A program made the position numbers and the translations under genes. Source: Desulfobulbaceae bacterium (GTDB lineage Bacteria; Desulfobacterota; Desulfobulbia; Desulfobulbales; Desulfocapsaceae). Taken from it: 5,349 nt of DNA. Where the stretch lies: the NCBI GenBank assembly GCA_030599175.1, contig JAUVON010000212.1, positions 1 through 5,349 on the forward strand. Reading direction: 5' to 3'. Positions 1-5,349 of the stretch are shown here, piece by piece (positions within the stretch are counted from its first letter, which is position 1; every line of letters begins with the position of its first letter). The notes under the pieces are model-generated. The model had not been told where the DNA came from. It saw only the letters and a program-made list of their open reading frames with translations, and did not search any database.

Positions 1-168
1 CCACTACAACCATACAGGGATATAATTAAAAAAATGAAGGTTATGGTCTTGATAATTCCTATTACAGTCAGAAATTGGTTTTTTATGTTTCCCACAGTCA
101 CTTAGTCACCTTTATAAGGTTATTTTGATTTCGCATATAACTCAGTTCTTCTTTCGTTATCACTAATA
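1..168. other. Intergenic region downstream of the PBP1B gene, no gene seen
   Basis: This AT-rich stretch has stop codons in all frames and no protein with recognisable features. It contains a short 13-base inverted repeat, ACCTT-TAT-AAGGT, at 108-120. Neither strand shows a GC-rich hairpin followed by a T-run, so a terminator for the PBP1B gene is not evident within the window. Confidence 0.6.
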
Positions 169-2466
169 TTATTGGAAAATTTTATTTATCTTTTCAAAGA
201 ATTTTCGAGCCCCATCCTCAATTGCTTTAATTCCAGTATCAGGAATTTTTGGTGGAAAATCTGGTTCGGTTCCCACTAGAAATGGCAGTACCGTAGTACC
301 GGAACCCTTCATGGAGGTTGCTTTAAGACTATTTTCATCTATTCGTGCCCATACTATCTCTGGAGATGGGGTAACTTTGAGTAAATCAGTACCTGCTTCA
401 AGATTATCCATGATATTACCCCAGACCTTAAGCGCTCCGGAAGAACCCGTAAGAGATGTGGAGGAGTTATCATCCTTACCCAGCCAGACAACTGTAAGAA
501 AGGTATCAGAAAACCCTGCAAACCAGCTATCCTTTAATAAATCAGAAGTTCCTGTCTTGCCTGCAAAGATGCTGTTCGAACGCAATCTGTAGCTGCTTGC
601 AGTGCCTTCTGATACAACCCTTTCAAGGGCATGGGTCAACAGCTGTATAAGTGGCGGGGAAAACCGTTGTTCGACTTCGAGTCCATACCTTTTAAGCAGC
701 TGCCTATCCTGTGTCATAACACTTTGAATAGAGCGAAGGGGGAGATAAAATCCTCCAGAGGCGATTGTCTGATAAATCTGGCTGACCTGCAGGGGAGTCA
801 TCTCAACTGCTCCAAGAAGAAGCGAAGGATAGGGATGTATTGGTTTCCCAAAGCCAAGTTTACCCAGAGTAGCAATGACATTGTCCAATCCTATATCCAT
901 CCCCAGCCTGACTGTTGCAAGATTATATGATCTGGACAGTGCCTGATAGAACAGAACCCGTCCATGCTCTTTTTTGTCATAGTTTTGAGGGTTCCACTGA
1001 TCACCTCCGTGTTCCAGCTGAATTGCAGTATCCACAAGAGGTGAGGCAAGAGTATAACCCTGCTCAAGCCCTGCAAGGTAAATTGCTGGTTTAACCAGGG
1101 ATCCAATGGGGCGGTGAGCATCGAGAGCTCGGTTAAATCCTGTTTCAAGAGGGTTAATTCCCCCGGAAACTCCCAGTACCTCCCCATTTTCGCGGCCGGT
1201 TACAAGGACTGCTCCCTGGATATCATTTTTACTGTCGGATTTCTTTAGAGATGTTGCCGTATCCCCTAAACTTTTTTCAATTTGCCACTGTACTTGAGGA
1301 TTGAGGGTGGTATGAATTCTAAGGCCATTTCCCCGCAAGTCTTCTTTCTCATACTCTGATTGGAGTTGATATCGAACGAGGTCGAGAAAAGCTGGAAAAC
1401 GATTAAACCCATTCTTTTGTACTTTTACATCTGTAAGAGGTTCTGTCAGAGCCCTGTCATAGTCACCTTGTGAGAGGATATTATCTTCAAGCATGACCCG
1501 AAGCACCACTGCCCTTCTGGCTTTACAACTAGCAGGATACTTTCTCGGATCATAGACGGACGGTCCCTTAACCATACCGATAAGAGTTGCGAGCTGACCG
1601 GCAGAGATATCGCTGAGATCCCTACGAAAATAGAATTGACTCGCAAGGGCGAAGCCATGAACGGCTCTATTCCCATCCTGGCCAAGAAAGACTTCGTTGA
1701 TGTAGGCAGTCAGTATTTCATCTTTGGAGTAGTGATATTCCAAAAGGATGGCCATAACTGCCTCTTTTAACTTTCGGGATATGGTGCGTTCACGATCAAG
1801 AAAGAAATTTTTAACCAGTTGCTGAGTCAAAGTTGAACCACCCTGGACTGTTTTTCCTGCGCTGATATTTTTAAGCAGGGCTCTGAATACTCCTGTCGGT
1901 GATACGCCGAGATGAGAGAGGAAATCCTTGTCTTCAACTGCCATCAAACCCCGGCGAAGCAGGGTTGGGATTTCTGAAGATTCGAGAACAATTCGGTCTT
2001 CATGCACCAGAGGGTGAAAACTACCAATTCTTGCCGGATCAAACCTGAAAAAGGGTAATTCTTCGTCGCTATTTGTCGACAACAATGTATCAACATTATT
2101 ATCTTTAAAGGTGATTAGCAGTTCGGTGGGTTCTTCGATTCCACCAGGGAAGTGGAAACCCCGCGTGATTATATTGAAACTGGATGAATTACGAAAATAA
2201 CCGCCGGGAACTGTAACCGGGTTCTCCTTTCTGTACCCGGCAAGCTGGAGTTCTTTTTCCAATAGGTCGGCTGTAAAAACCATTGACGGGTAGAGTTCAA
2301 GAGGGCGGGCATAGACAATCGCAGGAACTTCCCATCTTTTGCCATCAAATTTCGTACTGATCTCATTTCCAAGGCTTTCTGCCGAACGAAATAAATACCA
2401 TCCACCAATTACAGTGATCGCGAAAATCAGGCCTGAAAAAAGTTTAATATATGATGCTTTTGACAT
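169..2466 (-). CDS. mrcB: Bifunctional class A penicillin-binding protein, PBP1B type (peptidoglycan transglycosylase/transpeptidase)
   Basis: This 765-residue inner-membrane enzyme polymerises lipid II into glycan strands and cross-links the stem peptides in the periplasm. Residues 1-5 are cytoplasmic and residues 6-26 form one membrane anchor. Residues of about 55-145 resemble the UB2H domain of PBP1B, which in E. coli docks the LpoB activator. The GT51 domain shows EDKDFLSHLG (178-187, E178 the expected catalytic Glu), GGSTLTQQLVKN (209-220), RKLKEA (231-236) and the INEVFLGQ motif (256-263). The transpeptidase domain has SLVK (S456 the acyl-ester Ser, K459), SYN (513-515) and KTGT (637-640), so both active sites look intact. 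It is somewhat shorter than E. coli PBP1B (844 residues), mainly at both tails. I chose the ATG at 2466 because the membrane anchor follows directly. The reading frame stays open to 2541, but that extension only reads through a terminator hairpin. There is no clear Shine-Dalgarno before the ATG. Family assignment is very secure; PBP1B over PBP1A rests on the UB2H region and overall resemblance. Confidence 0.96.
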   Translation of the reverse strand: MSKASYIKLFSGLIFAITVIGGWYLFRSAESLGNEISTKFDGKRWEVPAIVYARPLELYPSMVFTADLLEKELQLAGYRKENPVTVPGGYFRNSSSFNIITRGFHFPGGIEEPTELLITFKDNNVDTLLSTNSDEELPFFRFDPARIGSFHPLVHEDRIVLESSEIPTLLRRGLMAVEDKDFLSHLGVSPTGVFRALLKNISAGKTVQGGSTLTQQLVKNFFLDRERTISRKLKEAVMAILLEYHYSKDEILTAYINEVFLGQDGNRAVHGFALASQFYFRRDLSDISAGQLATLIGMVKGPSVYDPRKYPASCKARRAVVLRVMLEDNILSQGDYDRALTEPLTDVKVQKNGFNRFPAFLDLVRYQLQSEYEKEDLRGNGLRIHTTLNPQVQWQIEKSLGDTATSLKKSDSKNDIQGAVLVTGRENGEVLGVSGGINPLETGFNRALDAHRPIGSLVKPAIYLAGLEQGYTLASPLVDTAIQLEHGGDQWNPQNYDKKEHGRVLFYQALSRSYNLATVRLGMDIGLDNVIATLGKLGFGKPIHPYPSLLLGAVEMTPLQVSQIYQTIASGGFYLPLRSIQSVMTQDRQLLKRYGLEVEQRFSPPLIQLLTHALERVVSEGTASSYRLRSNSIFAGKTGTSDLLKDSWFAGFSDTFLTVVWLGKDDNSSTSLTGSSGALKVWGNIMDNLEAGTDLLKVTPSPEIVWARIDENSLKATSMKGSGTTVLPFLVGTEPDFPPKIPDTGIKAIEDGARKFFEKINKIFQ

Positions 2467-2481
2467 GAAGAGAGGTGTATC

Positions 2482-2546
2482 AAAAAAAAAGCCCCAATGC
2501 AACCCCGTGTCGGCTGAATGTTCAGCTGACACGGGATACATTGGGG
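2482..2546 (-). terminator. Rho-independent terminator with an unusually long stem, downstream of the ZraP-like gene
   Basis: On the minus strand two arms of 26 and 27 bases (2521-2546 and 2492-2518) pair almost completely. The paired blocks are CCCCAATG/CATTGGGG, CCCGTGTC/GACACGGG and AGCTGAA/TTCAGCC (one G-U pair). The interruptions are a small internal bulge and a tiny apical loop. A run of nine T residues follows one base after the stem, as expected for an intrinsic terminator of minus-strand transcription leaving the ZraP-like gene, whose stop is about 35 bases upstream. There is no T-run directly after the stem on the plus strand, so it looks one-directional. It ends only 15 bases before the PBP1B start codon. 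Confidence 0.9.
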
Positions 2547-2580
2547 AAAGGAAGAAAATCGAGTTTTTTTAGAAACAGTT

Positions 2581-3039
2581 TTAGAAGCGGCCACCTCCCT
2601 GGCAATTACCATGTCCACGTCCCATTGGCCCTGATCCTCCCATTCCCTGCTGGCCGGGACCCATGCCAACGCGTCCCATATACTTGTCAACACCTGCGGC
2701 TGTCGCCTTTTCTCTCATTGCAGCACGAAGATCAAAAAGTTCTCCTGCAACTTTCGCAGCTGCAGCCGGATCAGGATTGGTACTGTTCAGCATTGCACGT
2801 TTTTCAGCACGCTTCATTACTATTTCTTTACGTAATCCCTGGTTATCAGTCCTGAATTTGGTGAGTTTATCCTTAGTCTCCTGATCCAGTTGCTGATACA
2901 TCATACCACCCTGCATCATGCCACCCTGCTTTTTACCTGGATGGCCATATCCGCCGCCGCCTTTTCCACATTGCGCTGAAGCTGTACCTGCCAATGCCAG
3001 ACCCGCTACCATAACCATTACTATTATTTTCTTTTTCAT
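2581..3039 (-). CDS. ZraP/Spy-like periplasmic metal- or stress-responsive protein (zinc resistance-associated family)
   Basis: The product is a small 152-residue secreted protein. Residues 1-22 are a clear signal peptide (KKK, hydrophobic core, ASA before Q23). The mature part opens with a Cys/Gly/His/Met-rich stretch (C24, H33, GGMMQGGMM at 39-47). A charged helical core at about 48-117 has the ZraP/CpxP pattern of 'LDQETKDKLTKFR...LRKEIVMKRAEKRAMLN'. It ends in a Gly/Met-rich tail with H143 and C146. Members of this family are periplasmic zinc-binding chaperones that buffer metal or envelope stress. The Cys, His and Met residues at both ends are plausible ligands, by inference. The ATG at 3037-3039 is chosen because the signal peptide begins there and GGAG stands 7 bases upstream (3047-3050). 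A sigma-54 promoter lies upstream and a strong terminator follows, suggesting a monocistronic, inducible gene. No zraSR-type two-component genes are in the window. Family is confident; the metal is not determinable. Confidence 0.88.
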   Translation of the reverse strand: MKKKIIVMVMVAGLALAGTASAQCGKGGGGYGHPGKKQGGMMQGGMMYQQLDQETKDKLTKFRTDNQGLRKEIVMKRAEKRAMLNSTNPDPAAAAKVAGELFDLRAAMREKATAAGVDKYMGRVGMGPGQQGMGGSGPMGRGHGNCQGGGRF

Positions 3040-3046
3040 TTTATCA

Positions 3047-3050
3047 CTCC
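3047..3050 (-). promoter_or_regulatory. Shine-Dalgarno site of the ZraP-like gene
   Basis: On the minus strand TTGGAGTG places GGAG 7 bases before the ATG at 3039. This fixes the start at the signal peptide methionine rather than the upstream in-frame codon at 3108. Confidence 0.8.
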
Positions 3051-3070
3051 AATTTTGATGGATTTTTATC

Positions 3071-3093
3071 GAAAGAGCTTTATTGCCTCTTTC
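3071..3093 (-). other. Small hairpin in the 5' leader of the ZraP-like mRNA
   Basis: A perfect 7-base inverted repeat (GAAAGAG / CTCTTTC) with a 9-base loop lies about 20 bases upstream of the Shine-Dalgarno site, inside the leader predicted from the sigma-54 promoter. It is not followed by a T-run, so it is not a terminator. A role in mRNA stability or translation is possible but unproven. Confidence 0.4.
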
Positions 3094-3163
3094 AGTTACA
3101 ACGTACAATATGATTTCTACTTTGAACTTGGCGCCAGCCCGATTACCTCTTGTTGTAAGAAGT

Positions 3164-3181
3164 AAAGCAACTGGTGTGCCA
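3164..3181 (-). promoter_or_regulatory. Sigma-54 (RpoN) promoter driving the ZraP-like gene
   Basis: On the minus strand the sequence reads TGGCAC-ACCAG-TTGCTTT. This matches the sigma-54 consensus TGGCAC-N5-TTGC(A/T) with the invariant GG and GC separated by exactly 10 bases. The -12 C is at 3167, which predicts a transcript start near 3155 and a leader of about 116 bases. Sigma-54 control fits the family: E. coli zraP is transcribed by sigma-54 RNA polymerase activated by the ZraSR two-component system. A sigma-54 promoter needs an enhancer-binding protein, and candidate sites lie upstream at 3270-3317. Confidence 0.85.
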
Positions 3182-3269
3182 AAACAGACAAATTATTATA
3201 ACTACTTATTATTACAACTATTATATAAAATTCATAAAATCAGTATTAGTGAAAGCAACAGAATCACCA

Positions 3270-3282
3270 GGTAAATTTTACC
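3270..3282. promoter_or_regulatory. Candidate enhancer-binding-protein site, proximal inverted repeat
   Basis: GGTAAA-T-TTTACC is a perfect 6-base inverted repeat around one central base. It lies about 120 bases upstream of the transcript start predicted for the sigma-54 promoter, a normal distance for an upstream activating sequence. An AT-rich stretch of roughly 65 bases separates it from the promoter and could allow looping. It could instead be a weak hairpin after the RapZ-C gene, but no T-run follows. Confidence 0.5.
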
Positions 3283-3300
3283 CACCTTCTCAGTCCTGTA

Positions 3301-3317
3301 GGTAAAAAGTTCTCACC
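3301..3317. promoter_or_regulatory. Candidate enhancer-binding-protein site, distal imperfect repeat
   Basis: GGTAAAAAGTTCTCACC has GGTAA/TCACC arms (one mismatch) and shares GGTAAA with the repeat at 3270. The centres are about 33 bases apart, close to three helical turns, as for paired activator dimers. On the minus strand the same bases could form a weak G-U-containing hairpin shortly after the RapZ-C stop codon, so a terminator role cannot be excluded. Confidence 0.4.
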
Positions 3318-3336
3318 TCATCCTGTTGTTTTCAAA

Positions 3337-3738
3337 TTATTTGTCCCTGCCATCCCGTTCAATATCCCGGTGATAAACAGTATGCTCTATGGACAACCTA
3401 TCAAGAAAATCCGCCAAAGCCTCCGTTACCGCAACCGACCGGTGACGACCTCCTGTGCAGCCGATACCGATATCCAGGCTCTTTTTTCCTGCCGCACTGT
3501 TCTGCTCTATAAGAAACGTTATCATAGGCTTGAGGAGGGTGAGAAACCCCCTGCCCTCATCGCTTTCAAGAACATAGGTCGCCACCTTATCAACACGTCC
3601 TGTCTGCGGCCGTAATTCTTCCACCCAATATGGATTGGGAAGAAACCGAACATCCCATATCACATTCACATCAACAGGGGCACCGTACTTAAAACCAAAT
3701 GAAAATAATACAACCTCCAATACGTCCTTCGACTTCAT
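3337..3738 (-). CDS. Stand-alone RapZ C-terminal domain protein
   Basis: This 133-residue protein matches only the C-terminal half of RapZ/YvcJ. Family signatures are in order: SFGFKYG (13-19), DVRFLPNP (29-36), LRPQTG (42-47), GCTGGRHRS (93-101) and HRD (123-125). In E. coli the C-terminal domain of RapZ binds glucosamine-6-phosphate and the small RNA GlmZ, which it presents to RNase E. The N-terminal P-loop (Walker) domain of the roughly 284-residue full-length protein is absent. It is not hidden upstream, because the preceding gene stops 15 bases away. The ATG at 3738 has GGAG 6 bases upstream (3745-3748), inside the short gap, so this is a complete small gene and not a fragment. It is probably co-transcribed with the nitroreductase fusion. 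Domain assignment is strong. A role in amino-sugar or RNA control here is only inferred, and an unrelated ligand-binding role is possible. Confidence 0.9.
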   Translation of the reverse strand: MKSKDVLEVVLFSFGFKYGAPVDVNVIWDVRFLPNPYWVEELRPQTGRVDKVATYVLESDEGRGFLTLLKPMITFLIEQNSAAGKKSLDIGIGCTGGRHRSVAVTEALADFLDRLSIEHTVYHRDIERDGRDK

Positions 3739-3744
3739 TTTTAT

Positions 3745-3748
3745 CTCC
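3745..3748 (-). promoter_or_regulatory. Shine-Dalgarno site of the RapZ-C gene
   Basis: CTGGAGATAAAA precedes the ATG on the minus strand, with GGAG 6 bases away. It occupies the 15-base gap after the nitroreductase stop codon. This supports independent translation of the short RapZ-C protein within one transcript. Confidence 0.8.
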
Positions 3749-3753
3749 AGAAA

Positions 3754-4677
3754 CTATTCTGTCTTTTCTGCATCCTCAGTACCAAATTTGAGAATTCTCG
3801 GCACCACCGATTTACGATTTGCAGGTCTGTGATAGATTACATCAGGGTAACCAAAAGCAATAACACTATATATTTCCTCACTATCTTCAATTTCCATTTC
3901 CCTTTTCATACCAGAGTTACGCCGCATTGCCTCAACGGCAAAACCGATTAGACAGCTGCCAAGCCCCATCACATGTGCCGCAAGCAGGATATTCTGAGTC
4001 GCCAGAAGAGCATCTTCTGCCGGGCAGCTTGCATCCTGCCGGGCTGTTACAAGAATTGCAGCCACAGCTCCGTGAAAAAGGCTATCCCTGCCCTCCCTGT
4101 CCCACTCCCGAAGAGATTCCTCCACTGAATCGTGGTATCTCCGGTAATATTTTCCCAGGCTGTCTCCACCAAACAGCTTTACCAGCAACCGCAAAATCCC
4201 GTTTCTGGCCTGCCTGTTAAGATTTCGGTAGTACTCCGCAGTCAAGCCTCCAAATACAAGGACATCTTCCCGCTCCGGCAGGATTGAAAAATTCCACGGC
4301 TGGCTGTTCGTCCCGGAAGGTGCAGTAGTTCCAATTTTTACGAGATCTTCCAGGAGTGGCAAAGGAACGGGTTTGGTCAGGTACCTGCGACAGGATCTCC
4401 TGGAGCGCATCAGTGCAGCTATCTCCGCGACCTCTCCAGTTCCGGGTTGAATCACTCCCCCCAGTTCAGTAAACGTGGAAAAATTAATAGCAGAAACCAG
4501 CCCACTCACGACAACTGCATCCACAGGACACACTGCCTGACAATGGCCACAGGAAAAACATTCATCCAGCTGAAACTCAGCCTTGTTATCTACCAGCTCA
4601 ATAGCCTTATAAGGACAGATGGTGATGCAGATACCACATCCGGTACACACGTCTTTATCAATACTTACCGCTTTCAC
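3754..4677 (-). CDS. Ferredoxin-nitroreductase fusion (2x[4Fe-4S] plus FMN-dependent nitroreductase family)
   Basis: This 307-residue cytoplasmic flavoprotein has a built-in ferredoxin. Residues 1-60 carry two CX2CX2CX3CP motifs (C11, C14, C17, C21 and C40, C43, C46, C50), predicting two [4Fe-4S] clusters. Residues of about 84-290 form a nitroreductase domain with RSRRSCRRY (91-99) and APSGTNSQPW (119-128), which in this family contact FMN. Farther on are 'ALLATQNILLAAHVMGLGSCLIG' (223-245) and the late FGYP motif (275-278). Such fusions are common in anaerobes and probably pass electrons from the clusters to FMN to reduce an unknown acceptor. The substrate cannot be read from sequence. The start is a GTG at 4677; a TAA stop lies directly before it in frame, so no longer start is possible, and a later one would cut the first cluster. 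The ribosome site is weak (GAG about 10 bases upstream). RapZ-C follows 15 bases downstream, suggesting an operon. Confidence 0.93.
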   Translation of the reverse strand: MKAVSIDKDVCTGCGICITICPYKAIELVDNKAEFQLDECFSCGHCQAVCPVDAVVVSGLVSAINFSTFTELGGVIQPGTGEVAEIAALMRSRRSCRRYLTKPVPLPLLEDLVKIGTTAPSGTNSQPWNFSILPEREDVLVFGGLTAEYYRNLNRQARNGILRLLVKLFGGDSLGKYYRRYHDSVEESLREWDREGRDSLFHGAVAAILVTARQDASCPAEDALLATQNILLAAHVMGLGSCLIGFAVEAMRRNSGMKREMEIEDSEEIYSVIAFGYPDVIYHRPANRKSVVPRILKFGTEDAEKTE

Positions 4678-4809
4678 TTATATTCTGCTCAATGGGTTTC
4701 AATTTTTGGCAACTCACAAGCAACTTTCTGCTACTCAAGAACAACCGACTGGTGTAAAACCTGACCCTGGTCTTCACCATCACATCAACCTAATCACTAT
4801 TAGAAAAAT
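4678..4809. promoter_or_regulatory. Divergent intergenic region between nitroreductase and MATE genes
   Basis: These 132 bases must hold the promoters of both outward-facing genes. I could not identify a convincing -35/-10 pair on either strand. A TGGCA...GC arrangement on the plus strand at 4707-4721 has sigma-54-like spacing but lacks the TT of the -12 element. No strong inverted repeat was seen that would mark a regulator site. Confidence 0.5.
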
Positions 4810-5349
4810 ATGTATAAGCATTTCCGGCAACGGTATAAAAACAGCAGTTACCACGAGGTTGTTGCAGTCTGCCTGCCCCTGGTACTCAGTATGTCCGCAG
4901 CCACACTGATGACATTTACCGACCGGATATTTCTGGCAAATTACAGTTTAAATGCAATATCCGCCGCACTCCCTGCCAGCATTACCTCATATCTTTTTGT
5001 CGCTTTTTTCGGCGGTGTCGGCGGCTACGCCGGAGTATTTATTGCCCAATACACCGGCAGGGGCTATCACTTAAAAGTGGGCAGGGTTCTCTGGCAGGGA
5101 ATCTATTTCACCCTTGGTTCGGGAATATGCTTCTGGCTGCTCGCTCTCTTTGCAACCGAACCGCTTTTCGCCTTCGCCGGACATCCTCAGGATGTCCAGG
5201 AGCTTGAACGAATCTATTTTTCCATACTCTGTAAAGGTGCGATTTTCAGTGTGGCAACTGTGACACTTTCGACTTTTTTTACCGGTCGCGGGCTTACCCG
5301 CCCGGTAATGCTCATCACTTTTCTCGGTGTTATAATCAATATCCCCCTC
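4810..5349 (+). CDS. MATE-family multidrug/cation efflux transporter, N-terminal part (runs off the window)
   Basis: The first 180 codons are open to the last base of the window. Hydrophobic segments at about 17-37, 52-77, 94-116, 132-154 and from 165 on correspond to the first membrane helices of a 12-helix MATE transporter. Family signatures visible are 'LPLVLSMSAATLMTFTDRIFLANYS' (22-46), the small-residue-rich 'FFGGVGGYAGVFIAQYTGRG' (66-85) and 'FFTGRGLTRPVM' (156-167). MATE proteins sit in the cytoplasmic membrane and export drugs or organic cations in exchange for Na+ or H+. The ATG at 4810 is chosen because a TAG lies two codons upstream in frame and the next ATG (4891) would remove part of the first helix. 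The ribosome site is poor. The gene is divergent from the nitroreductase. Substrate and coupling ion cannot be judged from this fragment. Confidence 0.92.
   Translation, partial: MYKHFRQRYKNSSYHEVVAVCLPLVLSMSAATLMTFTDRIFLANYSLNAISAALPASITSYLFVAFFGGVGGYAGVFIAQYTGRGYHLKVGRVLWQGIYFTLGSGICFWLLALFATEPLFAFAGHPQDVQELERIYFSILCKGAIFSVATVTLSTFFTGRGLTRPVMLITFLGVIINIPL

Noticed and set aside
34..105. 23-codon plus-strand reading frame starting ATGAAGGTTATG
   Set aside because: Too short, with no recognisable motif and only a vague purine-rich stretch upstream; chance frames of this size are expected in AT-rich DNA.
108..120. ACCTT-TAT-AAGGT inverted repeat as a terminator for PBP1B
   Set aside because: The stem is only five pairs with a three-base loop and no T-run follows on the minus strand.
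2467..2541. 25-residue N-terminal extension of the PBP1B reading frame
   Set aside because: It is encoded almost wholly by the terminator hairpin and T-tract, has no ribosome site, and would put an unrelated peptide before a well-formed N-terminal membrane anchor.
3040..3108. 23-residue N-terminal extension of the ZraP-like gene
   Set aside because: A clear signal peptide with a GGAG site begins at 3039; the extension would bury the signal sequence and lacks its own ribosome site.
3337..3738. RapZ-C gene as a truncated pseudogene of full-length RapZ
   Set aside because: It has its own start codon and strong ribosome site, keeps every family motif, and fits tightly behind an intact gene, so it looks like a real small gene.
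4707..4723. Sigma-54-like element before the MATE gene (TGGCAACTCACAAGCAA)
   Set aside because: GG and GC have the correct 10-base spacing and TGGCA is good, but the -12 half is AAGC instead of TTGC, so the match is too weak to call.

Overview
The window reads as ordinary bacterial chromosome. Four complete or near-complete genes lie on the minus strand, and one truncated gene runs off the right end on the plus strand. Several features point to an anaerobic or facultative Gram-negative bacterium: a class A penicillin-binding protein of the Gram-negative PBP1B type with its UB2H domain, a ZraP/Spy-like periplasmic protein behind a sigma-54 promoter, and a 2x[4Fe-4S]-nitroreductase fusion. A sulfate-reducer-like member of Desulfobacterota is my best guess. 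That is an inference from gene types, not a demonstrated placement.

Layout, in coordinate order. Positions 1-168 hold no convincing gene. The PBP1B-type transglycosylase/transpeptidase (169-2466, minus) comes next. A very long intrinsic terminator hairpin (2482-2546) sits between its start codon and the upstream gene. That upstream gene encodes a ZraP-like metal/stress-responsive periplasmic protein (2581-3039, minus). Its upstream region (3040-3336) carries an almost textbook sigma-54 promoter and two further-upstream inverted repeats that look like enhancer-binding-protein sites. Next is a stand-alone RapZ C-terminal domain protein (3337-3738, minus), preceded with a 15-base gap by a ferredoxin-nitroreductase fusion (3754-4677, minus). 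These two are probably co-transcribed. A 132-base divergent intergenic region separates the nitroreductase from the N-terminal 180 codons of a MATE-family efflux transporter (4810 to the window end, plus).

How the genes work together. The ZraP-like protein and PBP1B both act in or on the periplasm, and they may be weakly coupled if transcription reads through the terminator. The nitroreductase/RapZ-C pair is cytoplasmic, and its joint purpose is unknown. No mobile element, CRISPR array, tRNA or rRNA was seen. I do not see a clear new multi-gene system. The points most worth following up are the lone RapZ-C domain, the sigma-54 control region of the ZraP-like gene, and the hairpin that abuts the PBP1B start codon.
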